This document shows, piece after piece, positions 1-7,873 of a DNA stretch of 36,734 bases (the stretch's first letter is position 1; each line of letters begins with the position of its first letter). The notes under the pieces were generated by a model. That model searched no databases and was not told the origin of the DNA. It was given only the letters and a program-made list of their open reading frames with translations. The stretch spans positions 1 through 36,734 of the forward strand of contig CANDKR010000014.1 of the NCBI GenBank assembly GCA_947385375.1, in the 5' to 3' direction. Position numbers and translations under genes: made by a program. Origin of the DNA: an uncultured Clostridia bacterium. GTDB taxonomy: Bacteria > Bacillota > Clostridia > TANB77 > CAG-508.

Positions 1-66
1 AGCTTAGGGGCAACTTGGTTTAAAGAAGCCCCACCCCAACTAATGGAGTAGAGCCTGAATAAAAAT
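1..66 (+). other. 3' end of an unidentified transcript, possibly a structured RNA
   Basis: No open reading frame fits these bases. GGGGC at 7-11 can pair with GCCCC at 28-32, and a strong hairpin with a U-run follows at 67-103. That is what the end of a small structured RNA would look like, but I do not recognise the family and its 5' part lies outside the window. Confidence 0.25.
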
Positions 67-103
67 AAAACAAGCTAAATTGGGTTAGAATTTAGCTTGT
101 TTT
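67..103. terminator. Perfect 15-bp hairpin terminator
   Basis: AAAACAAGCTAAATT (67-81) pairs with its exact complement at 89-103 around a 7-nt loop. The A-rich and T-rich edges make it a terminator in either direction. On the plus strand it would end the transcript entering from the left. Confidence 0.75.
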
Positions 104-123
104 GGTGGGTAGGGATGGATTCG
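102..123. repeat. 22-nt direct copy of the tRNA-Tyr 3' end
   Basis: Bases 102-123 are identical to 252-273, the 3' CCA, discriminator, acceptor strand and part of the T-arm of the tRNA-Tyr gene. The copy abuts the terminator hairpin ending at 103. It could be an old attachment site left by an excised element, or the remnant of a tandem tRNA duplication. Confidence 0.7.
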
Positions 124-200
124 GCAAGCCGCGTCCTAAAAACAGTCCACTGGACTGTTTTTGCCTTCTCTTCGTTTGGCACGTCCTTTTCGAATCCATC
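114..200. repeat. tRNA-derived nested inverted repeat
   Basis: The outer arms GATGGATTCG (114-123) and CGAATCCATC (191-200) are exact complements. Inside is a perfect hairpin, AAAAACAGTCC (138-148), loop ACT, GGACTGTTTTT (152-162). The left arm belongs to the tRNA-Tyr 3' copy. The unit resembles a small non-autonomous repeat or a folded leader rather than coding DNA. Confidence 0.5.
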
Positions 201-220
201 TTCTTTATATACCCCAAACA

Positions 221-249
221 AAAAAGACATACTCCTGTATGTCCTTTTT
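221..249 (-). terminator. Terminator of the tRNA-Met/tRNA-Tyr transcript
   Basis: A 12-13 bp hairpin (221-232 with 237-249, loop TCCT) followed by a run of U on the minus strand lies 4 bases beyond the tRNA-Tyr CCA end. It closes the leftward tRNA operon. Confidence 0.8.
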
Positions 250-252
250 GCT

Positions 253-338
253 TGGTGGGTAGGGATGGATTCGAACCATCGTACGCTCTCGCGGCCAGAT
301 TTACAGTCTGGTGCCATTAACCACTCGACCACCTACCC
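253..338 (-). tRNA. tRNA-Tyr (anticodon GTA)
   Basis: Read on the minus strand, a 7-bp acceptor stem GGGTAGG/CCTACCC, a long class II variable arm, a TTCGAATCC T-loop and an encoded CCA fold into an 86-nt tRNA. The anticodon loop CTGTAAA gives GTA. It is co-transcribed behind tRNA-Met from the promoter at 457-485. Confidence 0.95.
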
Positions 339-352
339 AGATATTAAATTAG

Positions 353-429
353 TGGTGCGCCTTCAAGGATTCGAACCTTGGACCCACCGGTTATGAGCCG
401 GTTGCTCTGACCAGCTGAGCTAAAGGCGC
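353..429 (-). tRNA. tRNA with CAT anticodon (tRNA-Met, possibly tRNA-Ile2)
   Basis: The acceptor stem GCGCCTT/AAGGCGC, the anticodon loop CTCATAA and an encoded CCA make a 77-nt tRNA. The CAT anticodon fits elongator Met. A lysidine-modified Ile tRNA cannot be excluded by eye. It is first in the two-tRNA operon. Confidence 0.92.
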
Positions 430-456
430 GTATCGTTATATTCAACGACAAGAATT

Positions 457-485
457 ATTATAAACTATGTCAAGCAATATGTCAA
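457..485 (-). promoter_or_regulatory. Consensus promoter of the tRNA-Met/Tyr operon
   Basis: On the minus strand TTGACA (485-480) and TATAAT (462-457) are separated by exactly 17 bp. This is a perfect sigma-A promoter 28 bases upstream of tRNA-Met. Confidence 0.85.
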
Positions 486-584
486 TAGAAAAATCAATTT
501 TTTTGTAATTTTCTCCTTTAATTAGAACCAAAACAGCTTATACTTCTCTTCATAAAAAGTTAAGATTTTAATTCAGCTTTATTC

Positions 585-613
585 TTGCCTTATAGCAAAA
601 ATAAGTTTATAAT
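585..613 (+). promoter_or_regulatory. Promoter of the VTT-domain gene
   Basis: TTGCCT (585-590), 17 bp, TATAAT (608-613). It lies about 44 bases before the ATG at 657 and is the only well-spaced candidate there. Confidence 0.6.
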
Positions 614-656
614 GTAAATATCATTTAAAGATATATAGTAAAATATGAGGTAATTA

Positions 657-1268
657 ATGGAAATATTAGAATTTTTTAATGGATTAAATGAAAACTTAAA
701 TACATTCTTATTAAATGCAGGTATGTGGGCACCTTTACTTAGCTCCTGCCTAATCGTGCTAGAAGGAACTTTAGCTTTTCTACCAATGTTCGTTTTTGTA
801 ACTATCAATTTTCTAACAATGGGTAACATTTTAGGAAGCATAGTTTCATACATCTGCACAGTATTTGGAAGTTTTATAGCATTCTTCTTATGCCGAGTAG
901 GTCTTAGCCCTTTATTTAAAAAATTTATTAAAAACGGAAAAACTTTAAATAAATTTATGAATATGGTAAGCAATATGCCTTTCTCAAGACTGGTACTTAT
1001 AATATCAATTCCACTTACACCATCATTTTTTGTAAATTTAGCAGCAGGCTTATCAACAATTTCAAAACTAAAATACTTATATGCACTGCTACTTGGAAAA
1101 GTATGTATAATCTCCTTCTGGGGTGTGCTTGGAACAAGTTTAGTAGACTGCTTACAAAACCCGATAGTACTTATAAAGGTAGTACTAATGATAATAATTT
1201 GCAACATATTTAGTAAAGCTATAAATAAACATTTTGACTTAGATAATATTTTCCAAGAAAATAAATAA
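657..1268 (+). CDS. VTT/TVP38-type (DedA-related) membrane protein
   Basis: A 203-residue polytopic inner-membrane protein with about five hydrophobic helices. The central stretch with FLPMFVFVTINFLTMG, then a Gly/Ser-rich helix (GSIVSYICTVFGSFIAFFLC) and the LTPSFFVNLAAGL segment near residue 120-135, fits the SNARE-associated/VTT domain of the TVP38/TMEM64 and DedA families. These proteins are linked to lipid scrambling or undecaprenyl phosphate recycling, but no substrate can be read from sequence. GAGGTAATTA precedes the ATG at good spacing. It stands alone, with its own promoter and a hairpin terminator 10 bases after the stop. Confidence 0.75.
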   Translation: MEILEFFNGLNENLNTFLLNAGMWAPLLSSCLIVLEGTLAFLPMFVFVTINFLTMGNILGSIVSYICTVFGSFIAFFLCRVGLSPLFKKFIKNGKTLNKFMNMVSNMPFSRLVLIISIPLTPSFFVNLAAGLSTISKLKYLYALLLGKVCIISFWGVLGTSLVDCLQNPIVLIKVVLMIIICNIFSKAINKHFDLDNIFQENK

Positions 1269-1277
1269 TAAAATTTG

Positions 1278-1311
1278 AAAGTGGACCGAAGCAATCGCTA
1301 AGGTCCACTTT
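1278..1311. terminator. Hairpin between convergent genes
   Basis: AAAGTGGACC (1278-1287) pairs with GGTCCACTTT (1302-1311). It lies between the VTT gene and the oppositely oriented peptidase gene and can serve both. Confidence 0.65.
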
Positions 1312-1352
1312 CTGGTGAATACAAGACTTTTTTCATATATGTAAACATCCCC

Positions 1353-2669
1353 TTACGGAATGACGCTAAGATTGGGCTGCAAGAAATATCCGCCATCGCT
1401 CAGAGAGCCAGCGGAGCTATTCATAGCATCCAAATCGTTAAAATGCCACCACTCACTAGCAAGCGGGGTAAATCCAGCACTGGTGCAGTAGTTCTGCAAC
1501 CGGATAGCCACCTCATTCATGCTAGGAGCCAGTTCCTTGCCCTGCCAAGCAGTCGCATCTCTGGACGGAACAGGCTTAGTAAAGGTAGCAGAAGCCATAG
1601 ACAGCTCGTGAATCGGAGTGGGCATCTGCACATCAGCATAGTCACAAACATTGACGTACGCATAATCGCCAGAAGTGCAAATCTCGGTCTCAACGACTTC
1701 CACAAGCGTCAGATCCATAGCATAACCACGCTGGTGGTTAGAAATGGACTGGGCAATGAACCAAGACTTATTCCAAGGCTTTCCAGTAATGCCATCAAGC
1801 ACCTCAGAATTGGTATTTGCAAGAGCATCCAGATTGGTAATAACCTGATTCTGAGTGTCCATAGGACGATAGGTCTCGACGATTTTCAGAGAATAGCCCT
1901 CAGAAAGAGCCATCTGCTGAGCCGCCATGACCTTCTTCGCAGTAGCAAAGATGATGGGCATATTGAACTCAGTTCTACCCAGTCTCTCATTGTACTGCCA
2001 AACATCATAGAACTGCACACCAGTAACGCCAGGAATGTCATAACCAGAAGACTGGAACACGGACTCCACACTATTAGTGTCCATATAAACGATGCTGGGA
2101 ATCACGTCAGCCAGATTGATCATAACCTTATAGCTGGAAATTTTACCGGTAAAACCGTCAGCAGTGGTAACCACCAGCTCATCACCTTCTTCACTTACGA
2201 TTCGAAGGGCATCGCCAGCGTTAACAGTCTGCTTATTTTCGCTATCGTCGCACAGTTTGGCATTTGCCAAAGCATACACGGTAGCACCCTGTAGGGGAAG
2301 CTCAAACTCCCCTTCATAAATCTGAGGAAGCACCTCTTCTTCTTTCTCACTCTCAGTAGCAATGTCAGTCGTCATCGCATCAGTGATGATTTGGGTAGCA
2401 ATGTCTTTCTGAATGGGGTTCATAGAAATAGTCTCGGCAATGGTAGAACCATTCATGGTATAGCTGGTCTCGGTAGTCTTGGGCTCATTCGTAGCCTCAG
2501 GCTTTGTTTCATTTGCGTTCTTGTTGAGGACAATCGTGCAAAACGCATAAGTGGCAACAAAAGCGACAAGCGCTGCAGCCAACAAAAAGCACACGATTTT
2601 CAGCGGAGAGGTCCTCCGATACTTTTTCCTCAAACTCCGATAATAGTTGCGAGAAGTCTTCGAATACAT
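1353..2669 (-). CDS. Membrane-anchored M15 peptidase (D-Ala-D-Ala dipeptidase/carboxypeptidase, VanX/VanY-like)
   Basis: 438 residues: a basic cytoplasmic tail, one membrane segment at about 25-48, a Thr/Glu-rich linker, an SH3-like stretch near 120-185, then a zinc peptidase domain. SNHQRGYAMD carries zinc ligands H312 and D319, EWWHF carries E406 (catalytic) and H409 (ligand), and YRP around R268 matches the substrate-binding Arg of VanX enzymes. It should cleave D-Ala-D-Ala ends of peptidoglycan peptides outside the membrane. The start is the ATG at 2669, behind GAAAGGTGG. Base composition is far richer in GC than all native neighbours, which points to recent acquisition. No van regulatory or ligase genes are nearby, so resistance is not implied. 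Confidence 0.82.
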   Translation of the reverse strand: MYSKTSRNYYRSLRKKYRRTSPLKIVCFLLAAALVAFVATYAFCTIVLNKNANETKPEATNEPKTTETSYTMNGSTIAETISMNPIQKDIATQIITDAMTTDIATESEKEEEVLPQIYEGEFELPLQGATVYALANAKLCDDSENKQTVNAGDALRIVSEEGDELVVTTADGFTGKISSYKVMINLADVIPSIVYMDTNSVESVFQSSGYDIPGVTGVQFYDVWQYNERLGRTEFNMPIIFATAKKVMAAQQMALSEGYSLKIVETYRPMDTQNQVITNLDALANTNSEVLDGITGKPWNKSWFIAQSISNHQRGYAMDLTLVEVVETEICTSGDYAYVNVCDYADVQMPTPIHELSMASATFTKPVPSRDATAWQGKELAPSMNEVAIRLQNYCTSAGFTPLASEWWHFNDLDAMNSSAGSLSDGGYFLQPNLSVIP

Positions 2670-2768
2670 AATACATCCACCTTTCTGTCAAAATTTTGTT
2701 GTCGTATTCGATTTATATGTAAATGCCTAATCGGCTTGTTGTATTTTAATTGTATCATTAAAAAATAA

Positions 2769-2798
2769 AAAAGAATATACTTTTCTGTATATTCTTTT
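2769..2798 (-). terminator. Terminator of mutS2
   Basis: AAAAGAATATAC (2769-2780) pairs with GTATATTCTTTT (2787-2798), with a run of U following on the minus strand. It overlaps the mutS2 stop codon. Confidence 0.75.
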
Positions 2799-5128
2799 AT
2801 CCAATTTCTACTATTGTTACTCCCATCTCACCCTCTCCAAAAGTCCCTAGCCTAAAGTTCTTTACATGTGGGTGAGTTTTCAAAAATTTATGAATTCCTG
2901 TTCTTAATGCTCCTGTGCCTTTACCATGAACTATCCTAACACTAGCAAGTCCATTTAAAGCACAATTATCTAAATACTTATCAATAGCAAAACAAGCTTC
3001 TTCAATATTTTGTCCGATTACATTTATTTCCATAGGAACTGTCTTAACTGAAAATTCACGTTTTTTTGAGTAATTATAAGTCTTTTCATTCTTTACTTTC
3101 CTATCTGATATCTGCAAATCTTCAAATTTAAAATATGTTTTCATAAGCCCTATTTGTACATAAGCTTTCTCTTTACTAACACTAATTACACTACCATACT
3201 GATTTAAGGCAGGAATATACACTTCCATATTTGGAGCTATCTCCTCTGCTTTTAAACCTTCTTGTGCGCTTTCCGTTTTTGTAATTGCTAAACTATCAAT
3301 CTTCTTATTTAATTTATTTCTAGCATTATTTGTATCCTTAGTATTATCAGCCTTTTCTATTTCTTTTATAATATCTTTTGCATCATCTTTGGCATCTAGC
3401 AAAATATCTCTTGCCTTTACTTTTGCGTCATTTATAATGTCTTGCTCTTGTTTCTTTAATGAAGAAAAATCTTTTTCTAATTTTTCTTTTAACTCTTCTA
3501 CTCTACTTGAATTTTCAAGAATTTTCTGCTTTTCTTCCTCAGCAATTTTCTTATCCTGATATATATTTTTTAATAGTTCTTCAATGCTAATCTCATCAGA
3601 ATCTAGAAGTTCATTTGCTCTATCAATTATTTTCTGTGAAATTCCAAGTTTCTTACTTATTTCAAAAGCATTACTACTACCGAGGAACTCCAATTAATAA
3701 TTTATAAGTTGGTGATAAAGTATCAATATTAAACTCTACACTTGCATTTTCAAAATTGTCATTTACCAAAGCATAATGTTTAAGCTCTGGATAGTGTGTT
3801 GTAGATATGTTTAAAACTTCTCTCGCATTTAACTCTTCCAAAATGCTAACTGCTAAGCAAGAACCTTGTACTGGGTCTGTTCCTGAACCAAGCTCATCAA
3901 GTAATACTAAACTTTTACTTGTTGCTTCTTTCAAAATATTTGCAATTGTTGTTATATGTGAAGAAAAAGTACTTAAGGAATCTGCAATACTTTGCTCATC
4001 TCCAATATCTGCAAAAACTTTATCAAACACATATACTGTACTACCTTCTCGTGCAGGAATATGAAGTCCACTCATTGCCATAAGAACTAGAAGCCCTACT
4101 GTTTTTAAACTTACTGTCTTTCCACCAGTATTTGGACCTGTTATTATTAAATTTGAAAAATCTTTTCCTAGTACAATATCATTTTTTACTGCTGAATTTT
4201 TATCTATTAGCGGATGCCATGCACCTTTAAGCTCAATAATTTTTTCATCATTTATAACTGGCTCTACTGCATCTAAACTATTAGAATACTTAGCTTTAGC
4301 AAAGATAAAATCTATGATTCCTATCAAGTTCAAACTATTTTGCATGCTATCTGTAAGCTCAAAAAACTGTGCAGACAGGCTTGTTAGGATTTTTTGTATC
4401 TCTATATTTTCATCATTTTTTAAATTATTTAAGTCATTATTTAAATCAAATACACTAGTTGGTTCAATAAATACTGTTGAACCACTCGAAGACATATCAT
4501 GTATAAAACCTTTCACTTCTCCTCTGTATTCATTTTTTACTGGTATTACAAAACGCCCACCTCTCATTGTAATAACTGCTTCTTGCACATATTTTGTTCT
4601 TAATAAAGAATTAAGTTTATTTCTAATTTCTTGTTCTTTATTTCTTAAGTTTCTACGAATATTCTTAAGCTCAGAAGACGCATTATCATCAACAGTATTC
4701 TCGTCTATAAGTTTAGAAAACACTTTATTTTCTATACCAATATTAGTATACAAATGCTCAAATAAATCTTGTAAGTTTGTAAACTCAGACATATCAATTT
4801 CTTCACTAGAAAAATATTCTTTTAAAACTCTTGAAACTTTCAAAATATGAGCTAAATCCAAAAGCTCTTTTATTGAAAGAGTAGCTGAAGCATTTAATTT
4901 CTTTATATGTGGCAAAATATTTTCTATTTCATCTAAAGGAATATTTCCTTTTCTATATATTAAAGTACTAGCTTCCGTAGTATGTTTCAATGCTTTTATA
5001 ATATCTTTTTTACTTTCTAAAGGCATCAGATTTAAACATATATCTCTTCCAATATATGTTTTTGCAAATTCTTCTAGTTTCTTACATACTATATTAAATT
5101 CTAATTTTTCTAAATATTTAACGTCCAT
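2797..5128 (-). pseudogene. mutS2: mutS2, endonuclease MutS2, interrupted by one frameshift
   Basis: Two overlapping frames together give about 780 residues, the normal MutS2 length. The first frame holds the MutS-type core with Walker A GPNTGGKT (residues 334-341) and Walker B VLLDELGSGTDP (D414/E415), and ends in LLIGVPR-stop. The second continues GSSNAFEISKKLG, then a coiled coil and a C-terminal Smr domain with HGKGTGALR. The usual Smr LDLR motif is not evident (EINVIGQ in its place). Family MutS2 acts on branched DNA and in ribosome rescue. Removing one base at 3680-3685 restores the frame, so this may be an assembly error rather than a dead gene. Start taken at the ATG at 5128; an in-frame ATG at 5137 also exists. 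Confidence 0.88.
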
Positions 5129-5137
5129 AATATACAT

Positions 5138-5166
5138 ATTATACTATAATTTGCTATATTATTCAA
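5138..5166 (-). promoter_or_regulatory. mutS2 promoter abutting the start codon
   Basis: TTGAAT (5166-5161), 17 bp, TATAAT (5143-5138) on the minus strand. The -10 box touches the upstream ATG (5137). A start site 6-7 bases downstream leaves only a few bases before the ATG at 5128, and no Shine-Dalgarno sequence is visible. Confidence 0.6.
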
Positions 5167-5172
5167 TATTAC

Positions 5173-5201
5173 TTGACTTTTAGATAAAAATTTTGTATTA
5201 T
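5173..5201 (+). promoter_or_regulatory. Promoter of the folate transport operon
   Basis: TTGACT (5173-5178), 17 bp, TATTAT (5196-5201). It is divergent from the mutS2 promoter, with the two -35 boxes 6 bp apart, and would start the transcript just before the THF riboswitch. Confidence 0.7.
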
Positions 5202-5210
5202 TGAATAGTA

Positions 5211-5303
5211 TTAGAGTAGGATACAAATAGTTAAGACTCATTAAACGGGAAGTTGTTAGTGAGGCAAGAATTATATTCGCTTATTTGTTTCCGCATTCCG
5301 CTA
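5211..5303 (+). promoter_or_regulatory. Tetrahydrofolate riboswitch (folT motif)
   Basis: The aptamer is visible in order: GAGTAG, an ACAAATA strand (5222-5228) that pairs with TTATTTGT (5281-5287), GTTAAG, a CTCATTAA/TTAGTGAG stem capped by the ACGGGAAGTTGT loop, a CAAGAA joint, and the 3' signature TTCCGCATTCCGCT. This matches the THF riboswitch consensus. It lies upstream of folT, the usual target. AGTAGG (5215-5220) can also pair with CCTACT (5334-5339) before the AAAGGAGG at 5365-5372, so control of translation initiation is a reasonable guess. Confidence 0.88.
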
Positions 5304-5380
5304 GCATAATATAAATATGGATAAAAGTTTTACCCTACTTTATTATGTGTTTGGAACTCTAAATAAAGGAGGTATTTTTT

Positions 5381-5917
5381 ATGTCAAAAACAAAGAAAAT
5401 TATTTTAGCAGGATTACTTCTTGCTATACTTATCATTTTTGATAGGTTCGTTTCAATTAAAACTTTGTATTTACAAATTAGTTTTAGTTTTTTACCTATT
5501 GCACTTGCAGGAATGCTTCTTGGTCCAAAATATTCTTGTGCAATTGCTACTTTAGGGGATTTAATAGGTAGTCTACTTTGGCCTTTTGGAGAATACTTTA
5601 TAGGCTTTACTTTAGTAGATTCTGTAATTGGTTTAATCTTTGGACTATGCCTATATAACAAAGTAGAAGGTGAATTTTTTACAGGAAAAAATTTAGTTAT
5701 TAGACTATGTATAGCATGTAGTCTTACACTTTGGATAGTTGAACTTCCAATTATGAGCTTAATGCTTTCACTTCTTTACGGAAACGCATTTTGGGTAGTA
5801 CTTACTGGACGTCTTGCTACAAAACTTGTAATGTTCCCAATCCAAATTGCTATACTATATTTTTTATCAAAATATATAAAAACTTTAGCACAAAAATTTT
5901 TATTTATAGAGGAATAA
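5381..5917 (+). CDS. folT: Folate-specific ECF transporter S component
   Basis: 178 residues with about six membrane helices. The FLPIALAGMLLGPKYSCAIATLGDLIGSLLWPFG segment is typical of ECF folate-family substrate-binding subunits, which capture folate in the membrane and dock on an ECF module. A strong AAAGGAGG precedes the ATG at 5381. It is the first gene after the THF riboswitch and is followed after one base by the ECF ATPase. The riboswitch supports folate rather than another vitamin as the substrate. Confidence 0.88.
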   Translation: MSKTKKIILAGLLLAILIIFDRFVSIKTLYLQISFSFLPIALAGMLLGPKYSCAIATLGDLIGSLLWPFGEYFIGFTLVDSVIGLIFGLCLYNKVEGEFFTGKNLVIRLCIACSLTLWIVELPIMSLMLSLLYGNAFWVVLTGRLATKLVMFPIQIAILYFLSKYIKTLAQKFLFIEE

Positions 5918-5918
5918 A

Positions 5919-6731
5919 ATGATAACTATAAAAGACTTAAATTATAAATATAAAACTGGTGAATTTGTTTTATCTGATATTAACCTTGAAATTAAAGATA
6001 ATGATTTTATCACAATAATTGGTAAAAATGGTTCTGGAAAATCCACATTTTCTAAACTACTTAGTGGATTAGTAAAATTCAAAAATGGAGAAATCAAAAT
6101 TGATAATTTAGATTTATCTAACAAAAAACAAGAACTATATATAAGAAAAAATATAGCAATAGTTTTCCAAAATCCAGAAAATCAAATCATCTTCGATAAA
6201 GTATATGATGATATAGCTTTTGGACTTAAAAATTTAGGTTTTTCTACAAATGAAATTGAAACAAGAATTGACGAAGCTTTAAAACTAGTAAATATGCTTG
6301 ATTTTAAAAATTCATATACTACTGAATTATCACTTGGTCAAAAACAAAGAATATCAATAGCTAGCAGTCTTGCTATAAAGCCTAAGGTTCTAATTTTAGA
6401 CGAGCCTACTTCTATGCTTGATCCAAGTTCAAAAAAACAAGTTTACGAAATTTTGAAAACGCTAAAGGAAAGTGGAATTACAATAATATATATAACTAAT
6501 TTTATAGATGAAATATTACTTGGAAATCGAACTATAATTTTTGAAAATGGAAAAATTATAAATGACTTTGAAAAAAAAGACTTGCTTTCTAATTTAGATT
6601 CTCTAAAAGATTTTGATTTTCCTGGGATAGTTTCTCTTATATCAATGCTTCATTCCTTTGGAATAAACATTGAATTAAAAGACCTTTCAATTCAAGAACT
6701 AACTTTAAAACTAGGAGAACTAAAAAAATGA
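5919..6731 (+). CDS. ecfA: ECF transporter energy-coupling ATPase
   Basis: 270 residues. Walker A GKNGSGKST at 35-43, the Q-loop region IVFQNPENQIIF, a signature written LSLGQKQR instead of LSGGQ, and Walker B VLILDEP fit the EcfA/CbiO family. It hydrolyses ATP to drive folate uptake with folT and ecfT. Most ECF modules have two different ATPases. Only one is encoded here, so it may work as a homodimer or borrow a second subunit from elsewhere. The stop overlaps the next ATG by 4 bases. CCTGG at 6621-6625 in this gene is intact and in frame. Confidence 0.87.
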   Translation: MITIKDLNYKYKTGEFVLSDINLEIKDNDFITIIGKNGSGKSTFSKLLSGLVKFKNGEIKIDNLDLSNKKQELYIRKNIAIVFQNPENQIIFDKVYDDIAFGLKNLGFSTNEIETRIDEALKLVNMLDFKNSYTTELSLGQKQRISIASSLAIKPKVLILDEPTSMLDPSSKKQVYEILKTLKESGITIIYITNFIDEILLGNRTIIFENGKIINDFEKKDLLSNLDSLKDFDFPGIVSLISMLHSFGINIELKDLSIQELTLKLGELKK

Positions 6732-7300
6732 AAAACCTAATACTATTACTTATTTTTATGTCATATACCACAAGTATATTCTTCATATCAAATTGGATAG
6801 CATTACTATGTTTTGTATTGATAAATTTAATGCTTATATTTGCTTTTAAACTGAACTTTAAACGTGTTTTTATTAATTTATATAAAGTTACACCAATTAT
6901 ATTAATTACTTTTATTTTTAATATATTATTTGGCTATTTTGAAGATGCTATTCTTATATCTATTAGATTATATATAGTTTGCAATATAACTTTCATTTTT
7001 ACATATAAAATGGGAACTACCAATATTTTAATGTCTTTAGAAAGTTTATTTTTTCCACTCAAAATTTTCGGAATTTCCTCTACGGATTTAAGTTTAATGA
7101 TAAATATTGCTATAACTTTTATTCCTGTTATTTTTAGAGAGCTTGAACAAACTTCCCTTGCTCTCAAAAATAAAGGAGTAAAACCTTATTCAATTATAAG
7201 TATTAAATATGCTTGTAAATTGCTTGTAATTTCAATATTTAAAAAGACTAATGATATTGAACTTACTTTGAAAAGTAAAAATTATATAGCCATAGAGTAA
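6728..7300 (+). CDS. ecfT: ECF transporter transmembrane T component
   Basis: 190 residues, shorter than usual EcfT (about 260). It has several membrane helices, then a basic cytoplasmic part with FFPLKIFGISSTDLSLMINIAITFIPVIFRELEQTSLALKNKG. The A-L-K-N-K-G stretch corresponds to the Ala-Arg-Gly coupling helix that contacts the ATPases. The ATG overlaps the ecfA stop (ATGA), so the two are translationally coupled. The dedicated folT-ecfA-ecfT set forms a group I-like folate transporter. Confidence 0.82.
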   Translation: MKNLILLLIFMSYTTSIFFISNWIALLCFVLINLMLIFAFKLNFKRVFINLYKVTPIILITFIFNILFGYFEDAILISIRLYIVCNITFIFTYKMGTTNILMSLESLFFPLKIFGISSTDLSLMINIAITFIPVIFRELEQTSLALKNKGVKPYSIISIKYACKLLVISIFKKTNDIELTLKSKNYIAIE

Positions 7301-7331
7301 TAGCTAACTGATTTTGAATCTATTATAAAAG

Positions 7332-7360
7332 GAGTGCAAACGGTTAGCCCGCTTGCACTC
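7332..7360 (-). terminator. GC-rich terminator of the orphan gene
   Basis: GAGTGCAA (7332-7339) pairs with TTGCACTC (7353-7360), and an inner CGG/CCG pairing extends it. On the minus strand it is followed by TTTTATAATAG. It ends the orphan gene at 7391-7753. The plus-strand T-run is poor, so some ecfT transcripts may read through. Confidence 0.8.
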
Positions 7361-7390
7361 TCTTTGGTTTCTACTTTTGCTCAGAAATAT

Positions 7391-7753
7391 TTACGCACTC
7401 ACGCTCAGTCCCAGAAGCCACTGGTCGTCCGGAAGCAGGCAACCCTTTACCAGGGAATCAGCCAGCCTCAGCACCGCCGGTGCCATATCGTCCGGCCACA
7501 GCATCAGCCCAGGCAACATCTGGTTCAAGATGTCATAGGCCCTGGGGTACCACTCCTTGATCTTCTCCAACTTCTCGGACACCGTCTCGAAGCAGATGAC
7601 CTTGCTCTGCACACCCTGCAGGAACGCCTCTCGGCTCTTCAGGCCGTCCCTCATGGACAGCAGTTCCTCACGTGTGTCAGCGTTGGCCTCCATCAGCCTC
7701 GTGTGGAAGTAGGCGTCACTTTCCGTCATGATAGTAGAGATTAAGTCCATCAT
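7391..7753 (-). CDS. GC-rich orphan protein of 120 residues
   Basis: A soluble, mostly helical 120-residue protein with Trp/Pro-rich segments near the middle and end (EWYPRAYDILNQMLPGLMLWPDD). I recognise no family. AGGAGGAAAATAGACA gives a strong ribosome binding site before ATG ATG. The gene has its own 17-bp spaced promoter and its own terminator. GC content is far above that of the flanking folate genes, and the gene lies on the opposite strand between ecfT and folC. Codon usage and context point to an acquired single-gene cassette of unknown role. Confidence 0.7.
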   Translation of the reverse strand: MMDLISTIMTESDAYFHTRLMEANADTREELLSMRDGLKSREAFLQGVQSKVICFETVSEKLEKIKEWYPRAYDILNQMLPGLMLWPDDMAPAVLRLADSLVKGCLLPDDQWLLGLSVSA

Positions 7754-7828
7754 TGTCTATTTTCCTCCTGTTTTCTTAAATTTTCGCTTGATGGGACTTG
7801 TAATCAACTAACGTTTGAATACATATAT

Positions 7829-7857
7829 ATTATATCGTAATTTACATAAAATTACAA
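7829..7857 (-). promoter_or_regulatory. Promoter of the GC-rich orphan gene
   Basis: TTGTAA (7857-7852), 17 bp, TATAAT (7834-7829) on the minus strand, about 75 bases upstream of the orphan gene and within the folC leader. Confidence 0.65.
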
Positions 7858-7873
7858 ATTAAGGAGTTATGTT

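Noticed and set aside
75..396. Overlapping small open frames across the tRNA-Tyr region on both strands
   Set aside because: They run through the tRNA genes and their repeat, and none has a ribosome binding site.
590..1294. 234-codon frame antisense to the VTT-domain gene
   Set aside because: It is a mirror of the coding strand with no Shine-Dalgarno sequence, and the sense frame has recognisable membrane helices and a promoter.
1443..2294. 283-codon frame antisense to the M15 peptidase
   Set aside because: It is due to the high GC of the sense gene; the sense product has all zinc-peptidase motifs.
1353..2669. A vancomycin resistance cluster
   Set aside because: Only a lone M15 peptidase is present, with no D-Ala-D-Lac or D-Ala-D-Ser ligase, dehydrogenase or van two-component genes.
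7334..7744. 136-codon plus-strand frame opposite the GC-rich orphan
   Set aside because: It has no ribosome binding site or promoter, and it starts in the terminator hairpin of the minus-strand gene, which has proper signals.
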